From contig JANEZZ010002679.1 of NCBI GenBank assembly GCA_026122225.1, positions 124,001 to 188,000 of the forward strand: a DNA stretch of 64,000 nt, given 5' to 3'. A program made the translations under genes and the position numbers. This stretch comes from Heloderma charlesbogerti (taxonomy: Eukaryota; Chordata; Lepidosauria; Squamata; Helodermatidae). This document shows, in pieces, positions 34,056 to 44,468 of the stretch (position 1 is the first letter of the stretch; the number at the start of each line of letters is the position of its first letter). Below the pieces are notes generated by a model. The model saw only the letters and a list, made by a program, of their open reading frames with translations, was not told the DNA's origin and ran no database searches.

Positions 34056-34424
34056 GAATACATCTTACCTACTGCTTGGATTGCTGTGAAATAGGTTTCT
34101 TGTTTAGTTTGTTGGGGCTCAGAACCCACCTCTGCCTTCTCCTCAGTCTTTGGGCAGGTTACTTGTCCTTCGCCACACCTTCTATGGCAGTCATTTTGTG
34201 GTGGTGCCCAGGACAGTTTCTCAAATTGCCAAATGTGCCCACAGCTCCAAAAGGTTGCCTACCCCTGGGGAACAGTTTTACCATCTCTTCATCTGTAGTG
34301 TGAATTACACCTTGATGGCTGGTAGAGGGGCAACATATTTAAGGACAAAAGATTGTGTTGTTCATTTCCCACCCCCCAACTTAGATAACTTCAATTTTTA
34401 AAATCTGTACATTAAAAATATATC

Positions 34425-34615
34425 ATTCATTCATTCATTCATTCATTTATTTATTTATTGTATTTCTATACCATCTTTCTGAGGCCAACCAGAGCAGTTT
34501 ACAAAATCTTCAGAAAATAAAAACCATAACCAAATAAAAAGCATAGTGAAACCTTTAAAACAACTTTTAGAACCACAGATGGTTTTTGCAGATGAGCTGT
34601 TAGACCTGGAAGTTT
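34425..34615 (-). mobile_element. L2 3' tail fragment
   Basis: (CATT)n then TTTATTTATTGTATTTCTAT, followed by the GGCCAACCAGAGCAGTTTAC block of the L2 3' end. Confidence 0.65.
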
Positions 34616-34807
34616 CAAGCAACACCATCCAGCTGTGGATGAGAGACTGCACAGAATGATGACCAGCTGTACTTCTCTGAAGCTTCCCTCTCTCCCTCCC
34701 TCTCTCTCATATGCAGCCTATCTGAACTAGGCGAACCCCATAAATTGTAAACAGACTTTGTATTTATCTGGAGTAAGATTTTATGGAGTCCCCCTAGTTC
34801 AGAGAGG

Positions 34808-34857
<50 letters not shown>

Positions 34858-34920
34858 CTTCAGAGAAGTACAGCTGGTCATCTGTGCAGTCTCTCATCCA
34901 CAGCTGGATGGTATTGCTTG
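34616..34920. repeat. Long near-perfect hairpin, arms about 130 bp
   Basis: The left arm (34616-34745) and right arm (34779-34920) are inverse complements over almost their full length. Matches include CATCCAGCTGTGGATGAGAG, GACCAGCTGTACTTCTCTGA and CTGAACTAG. The left arm carries a CT-rich run and the right arm a (GT)n(GA)n run. The loop is about 33 bp. It may be a palindromic MITE or a recent inverted duplication. No target duplication was found. Confidence 0.9.
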
Positions 34921-35669
34921 TTCATAAAGTCCGGAGAGCAAATTTTGAGGGGAAGATGGGCAGCTAGTAGACATGGATGTTACAGACAAACATTGCCAGC
35001 AGGCTGTGCAGGAGGCTAGCAGCGATTGCTCATAGTCCAACACTGCTCTAAATAAAATTAAAATAAAATAAATAACAGTACTGAAAAGAGAAGTTCTAAT
35101 GGTTTTTGACATGGTGATTAAGAGAATGGACTAAGCCAATTAAGTAGTTCTAATTCTAGAACAAACATGAGCAATGATCAGAGTCGTGCACTCATTTCTT
35201 GCTCAATTCTATATTATCTTCATTCTGAAAATGTATGAATTAAGAAAAGAAAATCTGCATATTTTGATTTACTTTGCATAATTTAGTCTGATTCTAGCCC
35301 TGGAGAAGGAAGGGCAAGGAACTGTATGAGGAACTGATATTATGCCTTCTGACCAATTTATTCATTCATTCATTCATTCATTCATTTCATTTCTATACTG
35401 CCCAATAGCTGAAGCTCTCTGGGCAGTTCACAAAAATTAAAACCACAAAGTGCAGCATTAAAAAAAAATGTGGTTTTAAGCTTTCATATTTTATAACAGT
35501 ACAACCAGAATAAAACTTAGCAGCAATGCAGAGATTTAAAATACAGATTTAAAACACCAAAGCTAAAAGATTAGGAAGCTAAAATGCTAAATACTGGGAG
35601 AATAAAAAGGTCTTCACCTGGCACCGGAAGGAATACAACATAGGTGCCGGGCGAACCTCTCTAGGGAGC

Positions 35670-36218
35670 TCACTCTGCAGCCAGAGTGCCACAGCAGAAA
35701 AGGCTCTCTTCATGGAAGCCCCGAATCACTTCTTTTGGCAGGGTCTCACGGAGAAGGACCGCTGAGGATGATCTTAGGGTCCAGGCAGGTACATATGGGA
35801 GGAAGCGATCCTTCAGATAACCTGGCCCCAAGCTGTTTAGGGCTTTGAATGTTAATACCAGCACCTTGAGTTGGGCCTGGAAATGGACTAGCAGACAGTG
35901 CAGCTGGAAAAGTGCTGGCATAATATGATCTCATTGGCCAGTCCCTGTTAACAATCTTGCTGCGCTATTTTGGACTAGCTAAAGTTTCTGGACTGTTTCA
36001 AAGGCAGCCCCACATAACGCATTGCAGTAATCCAGATAAGAGGTTATCAGAGCATGGACAACTGTAGCTAGGCTATCTCTCTCCAGGTAAGGTTGGAGTT
36101 GGTATACCAGCCTAAGCTGATAAAAAGTGCTCCATGCCACTGAACTCACCTGTGCCTCAAGTGACAGTTCTGGGTCCAAGAGCACCCCCAAACTACGAAC
36201 CTTGGAGTTGTCCTGCAA
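35670..36218 (-). pseudogene. L2 ORF2 C-terminal fragment
   Basis: KVRSLGVLLDPELSLEAQV and SYLDYCNALCGA (35979-36218) are followed, after a gap of decayed sequence, by TFKALNSLGPGYLKD (35670-35921). These are the familiar C-terminal blocks of L2/CR1-group ORF2. Stops separate them. Confidence 0.85.
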
Positions 36219-36627
36219 CTACCTTCTCAAGCACCTTGCCCAGGAAGGGGATGTTGGCTACTGGCCTATAGTTGTTAATGTCCTCCAGGTCCAGGTTAGG
36301 TTTTTTCAGGAGTGGCCTGATTACCACCTCTTTTAAAGAAGCCGACACCACTCCCTCTCTCAAGGAGGAATTTACAACCTCCTGGACCCAGCCAGACATC
36401 CCCTCCTTGTTTGATGTAATAAGCCATGAAGGGCAAGGGTCAAGCACACACGTGGTTGATCGGACTTGGCCAAGCACCTTGTCCACATCCTCAGGCCTCA
36501 ATAACTGAAACGCATCTAATAAAACTGGACCATACAGTGCTCTGGATGCCTCTACTAATGGAACTGCATTAATCGTGGTGTCCAGTTCATGACGAATCTG
36601 AGCAACTTTATCTTCAAAATGCTGCAC
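36193..36627 (-). pseudogene. L2 reverse transcriptase N-terminal fragment
   Basis: The 144-codon frame contains DPCPSWLI, SLKEVVIRPLLKKPNLD and NNYRPVANIPFLGKVLEKVV, which are the L2-clade blocks before the palm. It then runs out of homology after QLQ at about 36215, where the sequence jumps to the much later DNSKVRSLGVLLDPELSLE segment. The catalytic Y-A-D-D region is therefore absent. Confidence 0.85.
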
Positions 36628-36631
36628 AAAC

Positions 36632-37576
36632 TAGGGTTGGCGGAGAATTTCTCCCTGAAACTTCGGGGGGCCGAGCGCCAACGTGTTCGGCCCCCCGAAC
36701 AAGTTTTGGGGAGAAATCCTCCGAACCCCCCCGCACCCCGCACCTCCCCCGGGACGGGACTTACCTTCGCCGAATGTCCCTCCTGGCGGTGGGTCCGGCC
36801 GGCGGTTTGGCGGGTGTTCGAGCGGGGCAGGAGTGGCAGCCGGTCTTTCGACCGGCTGCCGCCGCCGCCATTGCAATCAAAGGGAAAAAAAAACGCCCCC
36901 TGATAGGCTACGTGACGATTCACGTAGCCTATCACGGCTAGATTTGCAAAGTCATCCATGATAGGCTACGTCAATCGTCACGTAGCCTATCACGGGTGAC
37001 TTAAAAAAAAAAAAAAAGTGTGTACGGATAATGGCGGCCCCCATAGGGAGCCGCCATTCCCATTCCTTATTTGGTCGCTGTAGTCTACATAAAGATTTAC
37101 GTAGACTACGGCGAAAATAAGGGCAACGCTATTTGTGTTGCCCTTATTTTCGCCGTAGTCTACGTAAACATTTACTAAATGTTTACTAAACAGCGACTAA
37201 ATAAGGAACGTGAATGGCGGCTCCCTATGGGGGCCGCCATTAGCGTACGCGCTTTTTTTTTTTTTTTTTTAAGTCACCCGTGATAGGCTATGTGACGATT
37301 GACGTAGCCTATCATGGCTGACTTTGCAGATCTAGCCGTGATAGGCTACGTGAATCGTCACGTAGCCTATCAGGGGGTGGGTTTTTTTGGTTTTTTTTAA
37401 CTTTCGCGTTCGCGGCCAGGCGAGGCGGGAAGCCTCCCCCCCTGGCCTGAATTTCGGCCGGGGCGAGGCGGGAAGCCTCCCCCCCTGGCCTGAACTTCGC
37501 GGGGGGAGCAGCGAAGCGCCTCCCCCCCACCGCGAACGTCCTTCGAGGACAGGTAAGGGACTTCCGTCCACCCCTA
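36632..37576. mobile_element. hAT-like palindromic element, copy B (945 bp)
   Basis: The termini TAGGGTTGG and CCACCCCTA are flanked by GCACAAAC (36624-36631) and GTGCAAAC (37577-37584), 6 of 8 identical. The interior is one giant palindrome (about 36899-37373) centred near 37130. It is built from paired GATAGGCTACGT, AATGGCGGC, TAGTCTACGTAAA and TTATTTTCGCCGTAGTC modules with poly-T/poly-A spacers. The right part has two direct 45-bp GC-rich units (GGCGAGGCGGGAAGCCTCCC). No transposase is present. It is inserted in L2. Confidence 0.85.
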
Positions 37577-38262
37577 GTGCAAACTCATCACCGCGTGCTA
37601 CTGAGGGTTCCACAGTCTCTCTCCTGGCCCAGAATGTAACAGGCCACGAACCATTCAGAAAAGCTCCGCTGGATGACACTAAGATGCAATGCTGGTGGGA
37701 AAGAACTGTCTCTTTGCCACCCTCACTGCCACAGATAGGCTCGATAATGAGCTCTAACCTGTGTTCCGTCAGACCCAACATGGGTTTTCCTCCACCTGTG
37801 TTCTAGTCAGCTCCCCTCTTGCTTCATTGCCCTCAGCTCAGGTGTATACCTTGGAGCTGGCCAGGCTCTGCTCACAGGGAGAGGGTGCTTGGGCGCGATC
37901 GTGTCAACCACCCGAGTCATCTGTGCATTCCACAGAACAACCTGGGCTTCAACAGAAGCACCAGCCATACCAGCAGGAAAATCCCCCAGAGCCCTCTAGA
38001 ATTCATCAGAATCCATTAGCCTCTGGGGGCAGACCATTTTAATAGGCCCCTCACCCTTGCAGAGGGGAAAGGCCGCCGAGACTCTAACCCTCAGTAGGAA
38101 GTGATCTGCCCATGACAAAGGGACAGTTGTTAATTCCCCCACTTTCAGACCACCATCCTCCTGCCCGGTCAAGAAAACCAGATCAGGCATGTGCTCTTTT
38201 ACATGTGTTGGGCCAATGACATGTTGGAACAGCCCCACAGTTGTCATGGCAGCCATGAAGTT

Positions 38263-38664
38263 CTAAGCCGCCCCAGATACAGTGGCCTCAGCATGGAAGT
38301 TGAGGTCCCCCAGGACCATCATCCTAGGGGTCCTTAGCACCAAGTCTGAGACCACCTCTGTTAGCTCAGGCAAGGAGTCTGATGGGCAGCAGTGTGGGAG
38401 GTACACCAGCAGAATCCCTAATCTGTCCAGGGTACCCAACACAAGGTACAGACGCTCAAGATCTGCAATCAAATGAGCAGGAAGCCTAGAGAGGGAGATT
38501 GAATTCCTATAGACCATGGCAACCTGCCCTCCCCAACCCGCAAGTTGGTGTTTGTGCTGCACTGAGTACCCAGGAGTGCACAGCTGGGAGAGACTAACCC
38601 CTCCCAGTTCCCCCACCCAGGTCTCAGTAATACATACCAGGCCAGCCCCCACATCCACAATCAA
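38263..38664 (-). pseudogene. L2 endonuclease domain fragment
   Basis: The 133-codon frame carries CITETW with the catalytic Glu near residue 14 and VLGDLNFHA with the Asp/Asn pair near residue 118. It continues in 37996-38256, where a D-H pair (SWADHFLL) corresponds to the family's final Asp-His motif. A stop separates the two parts. The family nicks DNA to prime reverse transcription. Confidence 0.82.
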
Positions 38665-38716
38665 ATCATGGATGAGGGAGATTTTATTTTCGACTGACCT
38701 GGCAGTCAGCAGCAGC

Positions 38717-39105
38717 TAGGGATGTACGAAAGTCACTTACCTGCTCGTGGATTATGTTGATGGTGGGGGGGAGGCGTTCCGTCCCTCCCCCCGGAATCCT
38801 GGCCGGGTGGGGAGGCACTCCGTTCCTCCCCCCCGGAATCTTCCGCGGCCAGCTGTGCTCTGCGGCAGCTCCGCGGAGCAGCCAGCCAGGCCCGGCCACG
38901 CCAGAGCCGTCTGCAGCCGGATTTCCAGCCACGGAGGGCTCTGGGTTAAAAAAAAAAAACGCGTACGTAAATGGCGGCAGCTACGGCCACCGCCATTTGC
39001 TTTCCTTATTTTTGCCCACTTAATCTACGTAAATATTTACATAGACTATGACGGCGAAAATCAAGGGGAATGCAAATAGCGTAGCGGGCGCTATTTGCGT
39101 CCCTT
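38717..39105. mobile_element. hAT-like element, copy C, right end lost
   Basis: TAGGGATGTACGAAAGTCAC begins it at 38717, next to GCAGCAGC (38709-38716). It contains the GCAAATGGCGG-type and TAGTCTACGTAAATA-type modules. It stops near 39105 without the right terminus and is followed by a 3'-truncated CR1 from 39126. The joint is consistent with a deletion that removed both ends. Confidence 0.8.
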
Positions 39106-39507
39106 TTTGAGTCCCCGTTTTAGGGTTTTTTGCAGCCACATCACATTGTTGGCTCATATTCAGCTTGTGATCGACAACAGTTCCAAGATCCTTCTCGCTT
39201 GTAGTGTTGTTGAGCCACGTATCGCCCATCTTGTAACTGTGCATTTGGTTTCTTTTTCCTAGGTGCAGAACTTGGCATTTATCCCTATTAAATGTCATTC
39301 TGTTGTTTTCTGCCCAGTGCTCCAGTCTATCAAGATCACTTTGAATTTTGTTTCTGTCTTCCAAAGTATTAGCTATCCCACCCAATTTGGGTCATCTGCA
39401 AATTTTATCAGCATTCCCTGCACGTCCTCATCCAAGTCATTAATAAAAATGTTGAAGAGCACTGGGCCCAGGACTGAGCCCTGTGGTACCCCTCTCATTA
39501 CCACTCC

Positions 39508-40294
39508 CTAGTTTGAGAAGATCCCATTGATAAGCACACTTTGAGACCAATTCTGTAGCCAACTGTGGATCCACCAGATAGTTGTTTCATCTAGCCCACT
39601 TTGAGCTAGTTTGCTGCTCATCAGGATATCATGGGGCACTTTGTTAAAAGCTTTGCTGAAGTCGAGGTATATTATGTATGTCCACAGCATTCCCACAGTC
39701 CACAAGGGAGGTTACTTGATCAAAAAATGAGATCAGATTCATCTGGCAGGATTTGTTCTTGACAAATCCATGTTGGCTTCAAGTAATCACTGCATTGTTT
39801 TCAAAGTGCTTCCAGATGGATTGCTTTAGAATCTGCTCCAGAATTTTCCCAGGGATTGATGTCAGACTGACTGGTCTGTAGTTCCCAGGTTCTTCCTTTT
39901 TACCCTTTTGGAAGATAGGGACAACATTAGCCCTCCTCCCGTCATCTGGCACTTCACTCATCCTCCATGATTTCTCAAAGATAATAGATAGTGGTTCTGA
40001 GAGTTCTTCTGCCAGTTCCTTTATGACTCTAGGATGCAGTTCATCTGGCCCTGGAGATCTGAACTCATTCAAAGTAATTAGGTGTTCCTTGACCATATGC
40101 CTATCAATCTCAAGCTGCAATCCTGCCCCTTCAGCCTGTACTTCGCCTTTGCCAGGGGGGACCCTCTTTGGGGAGAAGACTGAGCCAAAGTAGGAATTGA
40201 GCACCTCTGCCTTTTCGTTGTCATCTGTTATCATTTTGCCATCCTTATTTAATAGCTGAACCACCATTTCTTTCCTCTGCCTTTTACTATGCAC
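39508..40294 (-). pseudogene. CR1 ORF2 reverse transcriptase fragments, copy 2
   Basis: Frame 39779-40294 has [16 protein letters not shown], a [15 protein letters not shown] block and [17 protein letters not shown]. Frame 39508-39705 follows in another phase with [16 protein letters not shown]. The first catalytic Asp region is present, and the F-A-D-D region is decayed. Confidence 0.85.
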
Positions 40295-40647
40295 ATAGCT
40301 GAAAAAGCCTTTTTGTTGCTTTTAGCATCCCTCACTTACCTCAGCTCGTTCTCAGCTTTAGCCTTCCTGATGCCATCCCTGCAATTCTGTGCTACCTGCC
40401 TGTACTCTTCCTCTGTTGCTTGGCCTTCTTTCCACTTCTTATATGTGTCCTTTTTTGTTTTCAGGTCATCTCTAAGCTTTTTGTGAAGCCACATTGGCTT
40501 CTTCTGTTGTCTTCCACCTTTTCTTCTTGTTGGAATTGTTTGTGATTGTGCCTTGAGAATTTCCTTTTTTAAAAGCTCTCACCCATCTTGGACTCCTTTT
40601 CTCATTAGAGTCGCTTGCCATGGGACCTTACTGATCATTGTTCTGAG

Positions 40648-41280
40648 TTAATTAAAATCAGCTTTCCTTAAATTCAGGGTATGCATTTGACTACACTCGG
40701 CTTTTGCTTCCCTTAGAACCAAAAACACAAGTATAACATGGTTGCTTTCCTCCAGAGTTCGTGTAACTGCTACTTTATCTACTAAGTCATCTCTGTTGGT
40801 TAGGATCAAGTCAAGGATAGCCAATCCTCTAGTTCCTTCCTCTACTTTCTGTAGGAGGGAGTTATCCACCACACAAGTCAGGAATTTCCTGGAGGGGCCA
40901 TGTTTTGCAGAATTTGTCTCCCAACAAATATTGGGGAAATTGAAGTCCCCCATTACTACTACATCATGCTTCCTTGAAACATTGGCTATTTGCTTTTCAA
41001 AAGTTTCATGCTCATCTTCTCCTCGATTGGGTGGCCGGTAGTAGACTCCAACCACCAGGTTCCTTTTATTCTTTGCTTCATTTATTTTGATCCAGATGCT
41101 CTCAATGGGGCTACCAAGCTCATCCTCCTGTATTTCTGTGCAGAAATATGTATTTTTAACATACAGTGCACCCCCACCTCCCTTTCTGTTCCTCCTGTTC
41201 TTTTTGAACAAGTTATATCCTTTAATTGCTGTATTACAGTCATGAGAGTCATCCCACCAAGTCTCAGTTACACCTATCAA
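40648..41280 (-). pseudogene. CR1 ORF2 endonuclease domain, copy 2
   Basis: The 210-codon frame contains VTETWWDD, a VVGVYYRPP stretch and [14 protein letters not shown], matching the LINE endonuclease order. The final motif reads EESNHVIL where copy 1 has GESDHVVL, so the catalytic Asp of the Asp-His pair is replaced by Asn. This copy would be inactive even if the frame were intact. Confidence 0.85.
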
Positions 41281-41575
41281 GTCATAGTTTCCCTCTTGTA
41301 TAAGAGTTCAAGTTCATTCTGTTTGTTTCCCATACTCTGGACATTAGCATATAGACCTTCAAGACCATGTGCTTCATAGTTTGGCTTTCTTCCTACATGT
41401 TTCTGAAGACTATTATTGGGCGCTATTAGAGCTGTTCTCTCCGTTGCAGTGCATGAGCCTTCGTCTATTGTTACCCCCAACTTTACATCTCCCCTCCCCG
41501 TAGGATTCAGTTTAAATCCCTCCTGAAGTTCTTCATGCTGTTGCCAAACACATTCTTCCCAGCCTTTGTAAGGTG

Positions 41576-41974
41576 CTACCCGTCCCTTGCCAACAGTCCA
41601 TCTTCCAGGAAGTATAGTCCGTGGTCCCAGAATCCAAATCTCTCGCGCCGGCACCACCTTCGTAGCCAGTCATTCACCTGAAGTATTTTTCGTTCCCTTT
41701 CTATCCCTCTTCTAACTACTGGAAGGATGGATGAGAAAACTCTCTGGGCCCCAAAGTTCTTGAGTTTCCTTCCCAAAGCTTCAAAGTCTGACATGATTTC
41801 TTTGTACCTCCGCTTGGCGGTATCATTTGTTCCCACATGGATGAGAAGAAAGGGATACTTGTCAGTGGGCTTTATGAGTGCAGGCAACCTTTCAGATACT
41901 TTTCTAATCCGTCCTCCCAGGAGACAACATACCTGGCGAGTCCACAGGTCTTCATACTTGGGTCTTGATCCCAT
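41576..41974 (-). pseudogene. CR1 ORF1 esterase domain fragment
   Basis: The frame contains TRQVCCLLGG, then [12 protein letters not shown] with the SGNH-esterase block III (GTND), and ends near the block containing [10 protein letters not shown]. The upstream GDS-Ser block lies in a neighbouring phase near 41985-42000. It is homologous to 63123-63794 but interrupted. Confidence 0.8.
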
Positions 41975-42069
41975 GCAGCAAGGAGTCTCCCACTACCACT
42001 ACTCTTCTCTTCTTGTTGTTGTAGGCCTGGGTTTCATTGCTTCTGCTTGACTGACCTTCAGCCTCTTGC

Positions 42070-42516
42070 TCACTCTGATATTCCCCTGTAATTCTTCCTC
42101 TGCAGGCTGTCCTCCAGTCTCATCCTCAAGTACCTGGAATTGGTTCCACAGCTCCACTGCTTCCACTGGTGCAGAGTGGCATCTAGTTCTTCTCCTGTCA
42201 CCCTTTTCCAAGGAGTATCCTCTACTGCATTTTTCCTCACTTCAGCATTTCCCACTTCTGCCTCAGTTTGCTGTTGCTCTTCAAGCTTCTGATCTTCACT
42301 TTGCTGCTGTAGTTCCACCATTCTGTCTAAGAACTCTTCATGTTCTCTTATTCCACGGAGGGTCGACAGTCGCCCCTCCAGTCCTCTTACTTTTTCTTCC
42401 AGCAGCATGATCAACTTGCACTTGTTGCAGGTGTAGGCCATGTTGTTCTCAGGCAAGAAAACAAACATTGCACACACCTTGCAGGTCACCACCACTGGAG
42501 AGTCTTGTCCTTCCAT
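42070..42516 (-). pseudogene. CR1 ORF1 N-terminal part (zinc-binding, coiled coil)
   Basis: The 148-codon frame begins with a Met near the LINE 5' end. Two CxxC pairs (C12/C15 and C30/C33) could bind zinc, as in CR1 ORF1 proteins. A heptad-like LEEKVRGLEGRLSTLRG segment and a Glu/Gln-rich stretch follow and suggest a coiled coil. It loses phase before the esterase domain, which continues in 41576-41974. In the family, ORF1 binds element RNA and self-associates. Confidence 0.7.
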
Positions 42517-42689
42517 AGCCTCTTTCCCTTTTTGTTCCTAGCTTTCTGATTGTTCTAGACTAGCCTGTGCCTGCTCCTCTACTCAGTAGAGGTTAAAAGC
42601 AGAGTCCCACTGGTATGGAAGTGTGTGTTACAAGAAAAATAATTTTTTTTAAAAAGTTAAGGGCCTCCCCCTTGACCTCCCCTGCCGAA

Positions 42690-43065
42690 CTCCCCTGGCC
42701 AACTCCTGTTTGCTCCCCTTGTTCACTCACTCTGGTCGCTCGCTCTCTGGGAGCTTGCTTGCTTCTGTAGTCCCTGGACCAGCTGGAGCAGCTTCTGTTG
42801 TCCCACTTACCTCTTTGCCTCTGTCTCCTCTGTCTCCTTTGTATCTTCTACCACCTGGTGAGCTCACAGCCACTCAGAAGGAAAAAGGACAGCCCCCTGG
42901 GCTTACTGCAGCCCACTGACTTCTTTGCCTCTGTCTCCTTTGTCTCCTTTGTCTCTTCTACCACTGCAACTCCCCTAGCCAAGTCTTGTTTGCTCCCCCT
43001 GTTTGCTCGCTCTCTGGGAGCTTGCTTGCTTCTAGTCCCTGGACCAGCTGGAGCAGCTTCCTCTG
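42690..43065 (-). repeat. Duplicated 5' UTR segments of CR1 copy 2
   Basis: CTCGCTCTCTGGGAGCTTGC with CCTGGACCAGCTGGAGCAGC occurs at about 42735-42795 and 43005-43060. TTTGCCTCTGTCTCCT with TCTTCTACCAC occurs at 42811-42853 and 42922-42964. A CTCTG run closes the region at 43070-43100. Repeated 5' UTR monomers can act as internal promoters in LINEs. Confidence 0.75.
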
Positions 43066-43390
43066 CTCTCCTCTGCTCTGCTCTGCTCTGCTCTGCTCAG
43101 CTGGGAGGCGGGAAACAGACAGGGTAGAAGAGTGGCTGGTCAGCTGGTGCCAGTAGCCAGTGGGAGAGGCCTGAGCAAACTGGCTTTGATAGGAGGCTCC
43201 ACCCCAAACACACTCCAGCCAATGGCAGTCTTATTCAGCCACCCCTCTGGCTTCTGATATTCACCAGGCATTGTCTACACACCTTTCTTTGTAGCCATGA
43301 GAACTAGAAATGTAGGGTACTCTCCAGCCAAGTTATATACTTTTAAGTCCCATTGATTTTCATGAAACAGAGCAAAGCATTTGCATGGCT

Positions 43391-43799
43391 TAGGGCGCAG
43401 TCCTATCAGGGTAGGCAGTTGCCTCCAAACTTGGAGGCGACTTCCTATCCAGTGCAAGGCAGGAGAAGTGCAGAGCGGATCGTTCCCTCCACGCTTCAGC
43501 CGCCCTGCATTTACAGCTAGACAGCCGATTTTGGCTGTCTAGCCGTGGGACCTTGGAGCACAGGAAGTGGCAACTGGATGACACGTAGGATGTGTCATAC
43601 TGGCATTTCCGCCCTCCCTGCCCTGACACACCCCCAGGAATGCCGCTCAGTTTTTGCCACTCCTCTTCTGAGTGTGGAGCACAGGGCCATTTCGCGCTGC
43701 CTACAAGGCAGTGTGGGAGGGGGTGGAGGTCGGTTCTCAGGGAACCAACCTATCCTATGGCCATCTAGCTGCTGACTAGCGGCCATAGGATTGCTCCCT
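43391..43799. mobile_element. MITE-like element with TAGGGCGCAGTCCTAT ends
   Basis: The left end TAGGGCGCAGTCCTAT and right end ATAGGATTGCTCCC are imperfect inverse complements. It contains an internal hairpin CTAGACAGCC...GGCTGTCTAG at 43518-43544. No target duplication was confirmed and it is non-coding. Confidence 0.45.
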
Positions 43800-44352
43800 C
43801 CACTCTCTTTTTAAAATCAATGAGACTTATGGGTGGATAACCTTGGCTAGATTATGGCCTTACTTTTTTTCTTTACAAAAATGAAAGTGGAAAACTAAAT
43901 TCTGCATCCATCCCCACATTCGGCGCATTGTCTGGGCTTACGCAGAATCAGAGTATACACAGTCAGAAATACCCTCCTCTTCTCATTAGAAGAAACTCAT
44001 TCATACAGGGTAACCAAACAGTAGGTTACTGCTTTTTCTGCCATATCACCAAACTGTTCCCTGAGTTTGAGGGAAGAAACATGTGTCACTTGATGCTGTC
44101 AGGTTGTGAGCCACTGAAGAGAAAGTTAAGTTTCCTAAATTCTCCCGATGGTGTCTAGTTTCTTGAACTTCAAAACGTCTATATCTTTAGGTTTTCATTT
44201 AGAGTCCAGAAGCAAAATCTGATTTGGGGTAGGAGGTTGTGATAGATTTTTCCCTCAAAGAAAAAGGAGGGGGGAGAAACAACAACCTTGTGTTTCATTT
44301 TTCATAGATAAAAGACCTGAATGTTTATTCAAGAAGGGATTTGAAGTCTTTT
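43800..44352. other. Non-coding interval, no gene seen
   Basis: Unique-looking AT-rich sequence with no coding motif. Confidence 0.4.
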
Positions 44353-44468
44353 ATTGTTTCCTTTGTCCTTTATCATGCCCGTCTTTGCACAAAACGTTCC
44401 CTTGATATGTCTGATTTTCTTGAAGAGATCTCTATTCTTTCCCATTCTATTCTTTTCTTTGATTTCTT

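Larger units (their letters stand above)
35360..38716 (-). mobile_element. L2-like LINE with endonuclease and RT remnants, interrupted
   Basis: The minus-strand element begins with an (ATTC)n tail and CTATACTGCCCAATAGC at its 3' end (35360). Its 5' limit is at 38716, where a hAT-like element is inserted. A 945-bp hAT-like element splits it at 36632-37576. The protein order is endonuclease (38263-38664), linker (37996-38256), early RT (36193-36627), then C-terminal segments (35979-36218, 35670-35921). The RT core is missing at a junction near 36215-36222, so it is a deletion derivative. Confidence 0.88.
39126..43140 (-). mobile_element. CR1 LINE copy 2, 3'-truncated, with 5' region
   Basis: The minus-strand CR1 keeps a long 5' part: a 5' UTR with duplicated segments (about 42690-43065), ORF1 with zinc-binding and esterase parts, and ORF2 endonuclease and RT. 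It is cut at 39126, within the C-terminal end of ORF2 (equivalent to about 60745 in copy 1). Frames are broken in many places. The 5' limit near 43140 is approximate. Confidence 0.88.

Noticed and set aside
36899..37373. Regularly spaced repeated palindromes resembling a CRISPR array
   Set aside because: The repeats are inverted modules inside a transposon with target duplications in a vertebrate genome; there are no uniform spacers or cas genes.
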